Origin: an uncultured Pseudomonadota bacterium
GTDB lineage: Bacteria > Bdellovibrionota_B > Oligoflexia > Oligoflexales > Bog-1112
Direction: 5' to 3'
NCBI GenBank assembly: GCA_937896265.1
Contig: CALBMD010000490.1
Span: 1-9,725 of the forward strand
Length of the DNA stretch: 9,725 nt
The translations under genes and the position numbers were made by a program. Under the pieces are notes generated by a model. The model was not told where the DNA came from and ran no database searches. It saw nothing but the letters and a program-made list of their open reading frames with translations. This document shows positions 1 to 6,069 of this stretch, in pieces (position 1 is the stretch's first letter; each line of letters begins with the position of its first letter).

Positions 1-1
1 G

Positions 2-127
2 GAGCAGCGAGGTGGTATTTTTGTCTATTTCCTCAAAGACTCGCTGCAAACACCGATTTACATTGACGCTAATATTAAAATTGGGCGTATCGTGCTAGAA
101 GCAGATAAAGCGACCCTACCTCAATGA
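2..127 (+). CDS. C-terminal end of an unidentified protein (5' truncated by window)
   Basis: An open frame enters from the left edge and runs 41 codons to a TGA at 125-127. The peptide has alternating hydrophobic residues (GGIFVYF, TPIYIDANIKIGRIVLEA), which suggests the last beta strands of a folded domain. No motif lets me name the family. It converges on the next gene, whose stop lies 14 nt further on. The reading frame is supported by its openness up to the edge and by the compositional balance of the peptide. The fragment is too short for more than a moderate call. Confidence 0.55.
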   Translation, partial: EQRGGIFVYFLKDSLQTPIYIDANIKIGRIVLEADKATLPQ

Positions 128-150
128 GATTTTGCTATGCCTCAATGAGG
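119..150. repeat. Short direct repeat holding both convergent stop codons
   Basis: The 10-mer CCTCAATGAG occurs at 119-128 and again at 140-149. The first copy contains the TGA that ends the plus-strand gene. The second contains the TCA that is the stop of the minus-strand gene. The second copy is also a small inverted repeat (CCTCA, A, TGAGG). The stem is too short and lacks a T-run, so I do not call it a terminator. Confidence 0.5.
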
Positions 151-741
151 CAGGCAAGAGGCGATATATTCCTTCAACTGCTCGAGAGCTTGGTTAAATT
201 GAGCATCAAGGCGTGCAAAAATTTCGTTGCGGCGCTTGACATACTCAGGGCTAGCTTCTGGTGCTAGCTTAACCCGCCCTCCGAGACGAGCCCCAACCTG
301 AGCTTCCATCTGTGTAAGAGCAGCTTGAAATTGCTCTTTTAACTGTTCTTCAATATGAACTTTTTGCTTAAGATACTGATCCATTAATTGCAAGGCTTGA
401 GCAACCTGGCCTGAAATCGACGCGGTAGTCAAGCTTGTCAGCGTCTTTAAGTTGCGCTCACTCCATTCCTTAGCTTCATCAGAGCTAGGAAGTTGGACAT
501 TACTTAGCAGCACTTGGCTAAGCTCAGCTAAGAAAAGCTTTTCATCTTGAATTCCAAAATCCAGGCTCTGCAATTTCTTTTTTAGATCAAATTGAGAGTC
601 TTTGAGAAACTCACCCATGACAGTCATAGCCTGTTTCTTAAGCTCTGCTCTGCGGACCTCTGCAGGATCGACAACTATATTGCCGACTTTTTCCATTGCT
701 ATTTCTAGCGCTGTCTTGATTTTTTTGCTTTCTTCTTGCAT
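142..741 (-). CDS. Hypothetical helical protein, 199 aa
   Basis: This is a predicted soluble cytoplasmic protein with no signal peptide or membrane segment. It is rich in Glu, Lys, Gln and Leu and almost certainly mostly alpha-helical. Heptad-like stretches lie at about residues 28-60 and 108-150, and another helix at about 165-195. The N-terminus (TALEIAMEKVGNI, residues 10-22) resembles the opening of a conserved uncharacterised family that I recall from deltaproteobacteria and spirochaetes, possibly DUF6657. That link is from memory and untested. The ATG at 739-741 is preceded by a purine-rich SD (AAGGACGAGG, minus strand) at suitable spacing and by a perfect TATAAT box. The gene is probably its own transcription unit, 111 bp from the end of the lipoprotein gene. 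No function can be assigned. Confidence 0.8.
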   Translation of the reverse strand: MQEESKKIKTALEIAMEKVGNIVVDPAEVRRAELKKQAMTVMGEFLKDSQFDLKKKLQSLDFGIQDEKLFLAELSQVLLSNVQLPSSDEAKEWSERNLKTLTSLTTASISGQVAQALQLMDQYLKQKVHIEEQLKEQFQAALTQMEAQVGARLGGRVKLAPEASPEYVKRRNEIFARLDAQFNQALEQLKEYIASCLPH

Positions 742-767
742 GCGCCTCGTCCTTAAATTAGCTTTTT

Positions 768-773
768 ATTATA
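768..773 (-). promoter_or_regulatory. Sigma70-like -10 box for the 199-aa gene
   Basis: On the minus strand this is a perfect TATAAT, with transcription expected to start near 761, about 20 nt before the ATG at 741. Seventeen bases upstream there is only a weak -35 (TTTCCC). The box sits in the loop of an AT-rich inverted repeat (CTTTTTA at 762-768 with TAAAAAG at 785-791), which may be incidental. Confidence 0.5.
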
Positions 774-852
774 CAACCGAGAGCTAAAAAGGGAAAGGCA
801 TTCTCGATAAATAAGTCGCCGGTACGAACTTACGAACCGCCTCTTGGCCAAA

Positions 853-1320
853 TTAAAACTGTTGGTAAGTAGCAGTAGCCGTTTCAGTGTTAAGGGATTC
901 ACACGACTTCTGAGTTTTGGTAGCACCTTTAAGGTCTTTGGCGTAATAGACGACGCTAGCAAATCCTATTTCTGTATCCTCGATTGTACAGCGGCCAGAT
1001 GCTTTAGTAACTGAACACGCTGCGTTAGATACAACAGACCCCTTCGCAAGAGAGGTTTTAAACGATCTGTAGCTGTCATCATATTCTAGGCAAGAGCCAT
1101 CGCCACTTAAAATAGAAAAGTTAACAACAAAAGGGCTTTTAGTACTGTCTGCAGGGGCAGTATCATCCTTCTTTGTATCCGTATTGGCAACTGCTCTGCT
1201 ATGCACCAAAGCCGAACCAGCACTATCCATGCTCAAGGCCGTATCAGCACTATCCATGCTACTGTTGCTACCATCCCCGCACGAGGAAAGGATAAATGTA
1301 ATTGCCAGCAGCCACTTCAT
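853..1320 (-). CDS. Small Cys-containing lipoprotein, 155 aa
   Basis: This is a predicted envelope lipoprotein. A short charged N-terminus and hydrophobic stretch (residues 1-13) end in a clear lipobox, L11-S12-S13-C14, so Cys14 should be acylated after signal peptidase II cleavage. Gly15 at +2 does not suggest inner-membrane retention. A low-complexity Ser/Ala/Asp/Thr linker follows (about 16-62) and contains two 9-residue tandem repeats (SMDSADTAL, SMDSAGSAL, 21-38). Residues 63-155 form a small, probably beta-rich domain with four cysteines (C77, C102, C111, C140), enough for two disulfides. The start is supported by the SD AGAAGGGGG on the minus strand, a few bases upstream. It is divergent from the transporter gene. 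I do not recognise the domain, and the function is unknown. Confidence 0.78.
   Translation of the reverse strand: MKWLLAITFILSSCGDGSNSSMDSADTALSMDSAGSALVHSRAVANTDTKKDDTAPADSTKSPFVVNFSILSGDGSCLEYDDSYRSFKTSLAKGSVVSNAACSVTKASGRCTIEDTEIGFASVVYYAKDLKGATKTQKSCESLNTETATATYQQF
1207..1260 (-). repeat. 27-bp tandem repeat x2 inside the lipoprotein gene
   Basis: Two adjacent 27-bp units (1207-1233 and 1234-1260) match at 24 of 27 positions and each encode nine residues, SMDSA(D/G)(T/S)AL. The period is a multiple of three, so gain or loss of a unit would keep frame and only change the length of the linker between the lipid anchor and the folded domain. Confidence 0.85.
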
Positions 1321-1375
1321 GAAACCCCCTTCTGGATAAACTTATTGTGCGTATCGTCAAAGAAAGACACAATCC

Positions 1376-1405
1376 TTAATAAAGCTATTTATAGCTATAA
1401 ATCAA
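1376..1405 (-). promoter_or_regulatory. Candidate promoter of the lipoprotein gene
   Basis: On the minus strand, TTGATT (plus 1400-1405) and TATTAA (plus 1376-1381) are separated by 18 bp. Each matches the sigma70 consensus at four of six positions. The spacer contains most of the 16-bp palindrome at 1387-1402. The predicted transcript would start near 1369, about 50 nt before the ATG. Confidence 0.35.
1387..1402. promoter_or_regulatory. Perfect 16-bp palindrome, candidate operator
   Basis: ATTTATAGCTATAAAT is a perfect inverted repeat with no spacer. It lies in the divergent region between the lipoprotein and the transporter genes and inside the spacer of a candidate promoter for the former. 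A wider inverted repeat (ATCCTT 1372-1377, AAGGAT 1404-1409) surrounds it. The size and placement fit a dimeric repressor site, but no regulator gene is present in the window. Confidence 0.4.
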
Positions 1406-1488
1406 GGATCTTACATAAAACGACTGTCGCTACAGACGAGATTACTTTGCTAAAAACGACAACTATTTTTTAACGGCCAAATGAGATA

Positions 1489-1518
1489 TTGACGCAGGCA
1501 GTGGCCTCAGGTTATCAC
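1489..1518 (+). promoter_or_regulatory. Candidate promoter of the anion transporter gene
   Basis: TTGACG (1489-1494) and TATCAC (1513-1518) are separated by 18 bp, giving five and four matches to the sigma70 consensus. Transcription would start near 1525. This competes with the idea that the folded leader from 1503 is transcribed, because such a transcript would have to start further upstream. Confidence 0.3.
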
Positions 1519-1554
1519 CTAACGGTAGGCGATCCCTCGATGCCAAGAAAGGCC
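1503..1554 (+). promoter_or_regulatory. Foldable leader that would mask the transporter ribosome binding site
   Basis: As RNA, GGCCU (1503-1507) can pair with AGGCC (1550-1554). This would enclose two small hairpins: AGGU/ACCU at 1509-1512 and 1517-1520, and GGC/GCC plus AU/AU at 1528-1544. The closing stem contains the SD-like AAAGG (1548-1552), which lies about nine bases before the TTG start. It does not match a riboswitch class I know, and the stems are short. Confidence 0.25.
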
Positions 1555-1561
1555 TCCGATT

Positions 1562-2980
1562 TTGCTGTCCTTACTTAAACACCATCACACCTCTAAAAGT
1601 CTTATTATTGTTCTATTTTTATTACTAGGTTGGTTTGCGCCGCGACCAGCTGATCTTTCTATAGAAGCATGGCACTTATTCAGCATCTTTTTGGCAACTA
1701 TTCTAGCTGTGGTGGTAAAAGCTCAACCTATTGGTGTTATTGCTATTTCTGTCATCACATTTAGCACACTAACAAACACCATAACAATCGAAGAAGCCTT
1801 ACATAAGTTTGGTTCCCCCACTGTCTGGCTTATTCTCATCGCCTTTCTCTTGGCACGAGGGTTTATCAAATCTGGCCTTGGTAGCCGCATTGCCTATGCT
1901 TTTGTCTATCTTTTTGGACGTCATTCTTTGGGGCTAGGATATAGTTTAGTGCTCACAGAATTCGTATTAGCGCCTTTTATCCCAAGCAACACAGCACGCG
2001 GCGGTGGTATATTATTCCCACTCGCTAGCTCTATTAGCGATCAATACGATAGTCATCCTAGTAAGGGGACAGAGCGCAAGATTGGTGCCTTTTTGCTTCT
2101 TGTTTGCTTTCACGCCAATATCATCACTAGCGCTATGTTTCTCACAGCTATGGCAGCAAATCCTATCATCGTTAGTTTTGCTGAAAATATTGGCGTACAT
2201 ATGACCTGGCTTATGTGGTGCAAAGCTGCAATTGTCCCAGGTTGTTTGAGCCTTATTATCATGCCTATCTATCTCTATTTTTTCTATCCTCCTGAAATCC
2301 GTTCAACTCCAGATGCAAAAGCCTTTGCCCAGAACAAGTTGAAGTCCATGGGCCCTATGAGCCGCGATGAAAATGTGATGATCAGTGTTTTTACTCTACT
2401 TCTAACCCTATGGGTGTTTGGCAGTCAGCTGCAAATAGATGCGACCACCGCTGCTTTTTTAGGGCTATCTATTTTACTTCTCACTGGCGTTCTACGCTGG
2501 GAGGATGTTGTCAGCGAAACCAATGCCTGGACAACCTTTGTTTGGCTTACAACCTTATTAATGCTCACTCATCAACTTGCTGATCTAGAATTTGTTGCTT
2601 GGTTTGTTAGCAAAGTTAAAATTCAAATGGTCGGCTATAGTTGGCAAATAGCAGTTCTTGGTTCTGCTCTAATTTATTTCTATAGCCACTATTTTTTCGC
2701 CGGCAAGACCTCACGAGTCAGCGCCCTTTATGGAGCCCTTATTGTTGCTGTTGCTTCAACATCAGCACCAGTTAGTTTGGTGGCTTATTTATTTGCTTTT
2801 ATTTCTTCGCTTAGCGCCTGCCTTACTCACTATAGTACGGCTATTGCACCGATTTATTTTGGTGCTGGTTATGTTTCCTCAGGAAGGTGGTGGGGATTGG
2901 GATTTGGTTTTAGCCTTGTCCAAATTATTATTTGGGCAGGTATCGGTTTGCCTTGGTGGCATTATTTAGGACTGTGGTAA
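1562..2980 (+). CDS. DASS (SLC13-type) dicarboxylate/anion:sodium symporter
   Basis: This is a 472-residue inner-membrane protein with about 11-13 hydrophobic segments, the usual size for divalent-anion:Na+ symporters. It is closest to the bacterial/plastid 2-oxoglutarate-malate translocator branch (DiT1, YbhI-like). The first substrate/sodium motif is intact: PSNTARGGGILFP at 141-153, with SNT at 142-144. TSAMFLTAMAANP (189-201) follows. The second half ends in the typical LTHYSTAIAPIYFGAGYV (421-438). In this second motif the usual Asn of SNL appears to be Ser416. Likely substrates are C4/C5 dicarboxylates, possibly citrate; the exact one cannot be read from sequence. The start is TTG at 1562, chosen because an SD (AGAAAGG, 1546-1552) lies about nine bases upstream and an in-frame TAG at 1526 leaves no ATG, GTG or other TTG upstream. 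It converges with the next gene after only 2 nt. Confidence 0.88.
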   Translation: MLSLLKHHHTSKSLIIVLFLLLGWFAPRPADLSIEAWHLFSIFLATILAVVVKAQPIGVIAISVITFSTLTNTITIEEALHKFGSPTVWLILIAFLLARGFIKSGLGSRIAYAFVYLFGRHSLGLGYSLVLTEFVLAPFIPSNTARGGGILFPLASSISDQYDSHPSKGTERKIGAFLLLVCFHANIITSAMFLTAMAANPIIVSFAENIGVHMTWLMWCKAAIVPGCLSLIIMPIYLYFFYPPEIRSTPDAKAFAQNKLKSMGPMSRDENVMISVFTLLLTLWVFGSQLQIDATTAAFLGLSILLLTGVLRWEDVVSETNAWTTFVWLTTLLMLTHQLADLEFVAWFVSKVKIQMVGYSWQIAVLGSALIYFYSHYFFAGKTSRVSALYGALIVAVASTSAPVSLVAYLFAFISSLSACLTHYSTAIAPIYFGAGYVSSGRWWGLGFGFSLVQIIIWAGIGLPWWHYLGLW

Positions 2981-2982
2981 TT

Positions 2983-4821
2983 TCAAACGGAGTAATGGGA
3001 GAGTATCCAAATGCCTACCATATACTCTAGCATCTGCTTCTTTGTGAGTCCAAAGGGGTTCTCATCTACCATTTTTTTATCCAGGTTTAGTCTGTCAAGC
3101 AGCGTGTCATAGTTTTCTGGATCAACGGTATCTATTTCATGAAATAGCTTTTCTACCATCTGACGATGAACAGAATCCATAGCTTGAAAATAGACTCTAT
3201 AGGGAATGACTTCGATACTAAGACGGTTCATCTCTAACTGAATTTCATATACTTTTGGCGTAATACGATACACTTCATCAAGTTTACTAAGAATCTGAAC
3301 CAAAGGAACAGCAATCTGAACGCTCCGTTTAAAAGCCTTTACATCTAACTCAAAGGTATGAATCATCGTCTTATAGTTCTTCTCCAATTTTTTGATGCGC
3401 TGCTTATGCTGATAATACTCTCCAGCTGGAAAAGGTCCTCGTTCAGTGCCCAAAAAATGCCGACGCAAAAAGTCTTTACTTCTTGGCCCCCAATAAGCTT
3501 CTAAAGCATAAGAAGAAGCGAGGCAAACAAACCCAACAAAGGCTAAGCCTAAGATAGCATAGCCAGTAGCTGCAGAAGCCAAGACTAAGGTAGCAACCCC
3601 CAGGGCCGCCGATAACCCTATAGCTCCGCTGGCAAAAATACCGCTACTGGTTGCCAAAAGAAAGGAACTGCGAGACAAATTGAGCGTTCGCACTGTTTTA
3701 TGAAACCGATGCAGATTATTGATTTTAAGCTTGTAGGCCAACTCGTGCACGCGAGTCACTTGATCTTGCTCTTGGCCAGGTGGAAAAGTTTTATCATATT
3801 CATTCTTAAGCTTCATAGCTGCGTGGTCAATCATGTGTAAATTTTCGACATCAGTAATGATCTTCGTAGTACCGAGATAAGCTAAGATAACCCCGCATGA
3901 AAGACCGCCAACAATTGCAGTCGCCAACCCTACAGCTGCTCCTGTTGCTCCTGACAGAGTTATTACTGTTGCTACAAAAGAGGAACTAGAAAGCACACCA
4001 TCAATAACAAGGCCTTTTAAAGCCGCTTCAATTTGTTCCCTTTTGACCTCAAGAGAATCGCAAAGCACTTTATGGTCAAGCTTGATTTCATCAAGCTCGT
4101 CTTGCAGGATGGCTAAGTATTCTGGCGCTTCTCTTTTTACATCAAAAACATCAATCTCTTGTTGTATCTCAAGTTCTTGTTTTTTTAACGCCTTGATCTT
4201 ATTTTTGAGCTTGTCTTCAGCCGCTTTGCGTTTAATAAAATTGGCAGATGACCGCATCGTCAAGAGCAATCCTAAGCCACTCGTTCCTAAATTAATGACG
4301 GCATCAAGTGGCAAACTATCTAAATGCATGCCGTTTACACGCACATAACTAGCAGCTGTGCGCATCGACAGATTAAATGTCTGCACCCAAAGATCAGTAA
4401 AGCTTGATAAGCCTTTGCTATTAAAGGAATCAATATCTTCTACGTTGTATTCTGGAGATAATTCAAAGAGAGCTTGTTGATACTGCTTCTTACGCTCAAG
4501 CATAGTCTTCTTATGTTTAAGAAGCAAACGACGAAATTCTGATATTTCTAGATCGTAGGCTTCAGTAAAACTAATATTACGCAAGATAATTGCATAAATC
4601 TGACAATCTGCTGTGCGCACCTCGCTTGTATCATGACGTACTAATGCCTTAAACTCTTGCACCTCAAGACGAAACTGTTCTTGCTCAAATTTGATAAAGG
4701 ATAGAAAATCAGCCTTACTGAGTTGCTTATTTAGCTTCGCAACAAGACCCGATGAAAAGAGAGTCATTATCACGAAAAAGCAGAAGTGTAATCTACTGGA
4801 GAGCTGTAGATGCTGCTTCAT
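2983..4821 (-). CDS. Unrecognised exported membrane/coiled-coil protein, 612 aa
   Basis: I do not recognise a family. Residues 1-28 look like a signal peptide or N-terminal anchor (hydrophobic 12-27, possible cleavage after LVA28). A mostly helical charged region follows (29-160). A moderately hydrophobic Gly/Leu stretch lies at 173-189, then a long Lys/Glu/Leu coiled coil at about 196-268. Two small-residue-rich hydrophobic blocks, 279-318 and 386-439, are each long enough for a pair of helices. A charged segment (322-384) lies between them, and a helical tail (470-612) follows. This alternation of coiled coil and Gly/Ala hairpins recalls pore-forming helical toxins, secretion translocators or membrane-shaping proteins, but that is only an analogy. 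The SD CCAGGA lies six bases before the ATG. The upstream epimerase gene is 91 bp away on the same strand. Confidence 0.82.
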   Translation of the reverse strand: MKQHLQLSSRLHFCFFVIMTLFSSGLVAKLNKQLSKADFLSFIKFEQEQFRLEVQEFKALVRHDTSEVRTADCQIYAIILRNISFTEAYDLEISEFRRLLLKHKKTMLERKKQYQQALFELSPEYNVEDIDSFNSKGLSSFTDLWVQTFNLSMRTAASYVRVNGMHLDSLPLDAVINLGTSGLGLLLTMRSSANFIKRKAAEDKLKNKIKALKKQELEIQQEIDVFDVKREAPEYLAILQDELDEIKLDHKVLCDSLEVKREQIEAALKGLVIDGVLSSSSFVATVITLSGATGAAVGLATAIVGGLSCGVILAYLGTTKIITDVENLHMIDHAAMKLKNEYDKTFPPGQEQDQVTRVHELAYKLKINNLHRFHKTVRTLNLSRSSFLLATSSGIFASGAIGLSAALGVATLVLASAATGYAILGLAFVGFVCLASSYALEAYWGPRSKDFLRRHFLGTERGPFPAGEYYQHKQRIKKLEKNYKTMIHTFELDVKAFKRSVQIAVPLVQILSKLDEVYRITPKVYEIQLEMNRLSIEVIPYRVYFQAMDSVHRQMVEKLFHEIDTVDPENYDTLLDRLNLDKKMVDENPFGLTKKQMLEYMVGIWILSHYSV

Positions 4822-4912
4822 AAAAATCCTGGTTATGATTATTTTATGAGAAGAGCACGGTTAATAAAAGAAAGCAAGAGGGACGTTAAGGTGAAGAAAA
4901 TCTTTACGAAAA

Positions 4913-5770
4913 TTAGGTAGCTGTAAAACTCAGCCGTCCTTCCCAAGTAAACCCTTCCGATAAGGGTAAGCGATAAAGGCCGTAGTGGTTATGAATAGCA
5001 TCAGGTAGCCCCATCCATGGCTCAAGACAAAAGAACTGATCAATATTACTGCTCCAAAGAACATAAACTTTGCTCTTTGGACTGTACATCCTGATGGTAT
5101 AGCGATGATTCGCTAATATCGTTGTGGGATCAATAAAATCACGTAAAATCAGGTTATGAAACTCTGGGTTTTTGACATCAATAACTGGAGTTTCTAATGA
5201 CGTTATTTCACCCCCAAGACCTTCTTTGGTAACTTCCTGCTTTTTAATAGCGTGAGTTTGTAGTGTTAAGAAGGGTAAATCATACGTAGCAAAATAGGGG
5301 TGTAACCCTAATGAAAAAGGCATATCTGTCTTTTCAGGCAAAAGACAGCCACGATTTTGAACATGAACCTTCCATTTCACTGAGTCATCGCTTACCGTCC
5401 ATGCCATTGTCAAACGAAAACGCCAAGGGTATATAGCATTGGTGGTTTCGTTATCTAAAAACTGGAGAGTTACAGAGTTTTGCTGGTGTTTAATGACCTT
5501 AAATGGCTGATTATGCACAAACCCGTGGATAGGCATTTTAAAACACTGCCCGCCTGCTCGGTACTGGCCACGCGCACCCTGATCATACACACGCCCAGCA
5601 AATGGAAACAAGAGAGGAATACCACCATGATGCCAAGTATTGACGCTTTCTTCAAAACAGTGGTTGTACAGAAGGTTGGCGCTATCTGGTCCATAAGATA
5701 GATGACTCAACCTTGCACCCAGCTTGGGATCAACTCCAGCAATAATTTTGTCTGATTTTATTTCAATCAT
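4913..5770 (-). CDS. Aldose 1-epimerase (galactose mutarotase-like) family protein
   Basis: This 285-residue cytoplasmic protein of the mutarotase beta-sandwich fold interconverts alpha and beta anomers of a hexose or hexose phosphate. Family landmarks appear in order: GGIPLLFPFAGR (49-60) with the sugar-binding Arg60, IHGFVH (81-86), GLHPYF (155-160) with the likely catalytic His157, and CLEPWMG (248-254) with the likely catalytic Glu250. The length is normal. It looks more like the GalM-related LacX/YeaD group than classical GalM, so the substrate, free sugar or sugar 6-phosphate, is open. No SD precedes the ATG. Instead an extended -10 box sits seven bases upstream, which implies a leaderless transcript. 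It has no sugar operon around it. The 612-aa gene follows after 91 bp and may be co-transcribed. Confidence 0.88.
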   Translation of the reverse strand: MIEIKSDKIIAGVDPKLGARLSHLSYGPDSANLLYNHCFEESVNTWHHGGIPLLFPFAGRVYDQGARGQYRAGGQCFKMPIHGFVHNQPFKVIKHQQNSVTLQFLDNETTNAIYPWRFRLTMAWTVSDDSVKWKVHVQNRGCLLPEKTDMPFSLGLHPYFATYDLPFLTLQTHAIKKQEVTKEGLGGEITSLETPVIDVKNPEFHNLILRDFIDPTTILANHRYTIRMYSPKSKVYVLWSSNIDQFFCLEPWMGLPDAIHNHYGLYRLPLSEGFTWEGRLSFTAT

Positions 5771-5776
5771 AATTTA

Positions 5777-5785
5777 GTTATATCA
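5777..5785 (-). promoter_or_regulatory. Extended -10 promoter of the epimerase gene (leaderless)
   Basis: The minus strand reads TGATATAAC, that is TGn followed by a five-of-six match to TATAAT. The -35 region is poor, as is common with extended -10 promoters. Expected initiation six to seven bases downstream falls on or next to the A of the ATG at 5770, and there is no SD in between. Confidence 0.5.
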
Positions 5786-6020
5786 CATCTCGGCTGATAG
5801 AACAGAACAGCATGATTGAAAACAAGATAGGTCTCGGGAAACAAGCTGCGCACGCAGATGTTTCCTCAGAAAAGAGCTTCTTGGAATACAGACTAGTTAG
5901 AAAACCCCTCAAAGCTGTCTATACCAATGTTTCCTTTCAAACCCTACTCTCTACTGAAATTGCAATTCATAGGAGAAGCCCAGAAAAAACCTTGACTTCT
6001 TGTTTTCCATAAAGTGTTCT

Positions 6021-6039
6021 TAAGCTATACTCAAGCTTA
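6021..6039 (+). promoter_or_regulatory. Desaturase promoter -10 box flanked by repeats
   Basis: TATACT at 6026-6031 is a five-of-six -10 match, placing transcription start near 6038, about 30 nt before the ATG. The -35 is weak (TTTTCC at 6003-6008 with 17-bp spacing). The box is bracketed by AAGCT direct repeats (6022-6026, 6033-6037; 11-bp period) that also form an inverted repeat TAAGC/GCTTA (6021-6025, 6035-6039). This arrangement would suit a repressor that occludes the -10. Confidence 0.4.
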
Positions 6040-6069
6040 GAATAATAAATGTGATTACTAGAGTAGAAT

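Larger units (their letters stand above)
5771..6069. other. 299-bp divergent intergenic region with a strong hairpin
   Basis: This gap separates the epimerase and desaturase genes. Its main structure is an inverted repeat at 5837-5865: GGAAACA (5837-5843) pairs with TGTTTCC (5859-5865), then after a small internal loop CTGC (5846-5849) pairs with GCAG (5854-5857) around a four-base loop. There is no adjacent T-run on either strand. ATGTTTCCT from the right arm recurs at 5927-5935. A 66-codon plus-strand frame (5812-6012) crosses the gap but has no SD and no recognisable content. The two flanking promoters sit at the outer edges (about 5777 and 6026). Confidence 0.5.

Noticed and set aside
753..962. 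69-codon minus-strand frame overlapping the end of the lipoprotein gene
   Set aside because: It overlaps the lipoprotein frame, has a composition typical of an off-frame translation, and lacks start signals.
1201..1473. 90-codon plus-strand frame antisense to the lipoprotein start
   Set aside because: It lies opposite a well-supported lipoprotein N-terminus and runs through the palindrome region. There is no SD, and the peptide looks random.
1503..1560. Possible tRNA-like or known riboswitch in the transporter leader
   Set aside because: The enclosed hairpins have no anticodon or T-arm features, and the conserved cores of riboswitches I know (TPP, SAM, c-di-GMP, fluoride, cobalamin) are not seen. 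Kept only as an unclassified foldable leader.
5812..6012. 66-codon plus-strand frame in the epimerase-desaturase gap
   Set aside because: It has no SD, no recognisable motif and no hydrophobic or helical pattern, and it spans the hairpin. It is more likely a chance open frame in a non-coding region.
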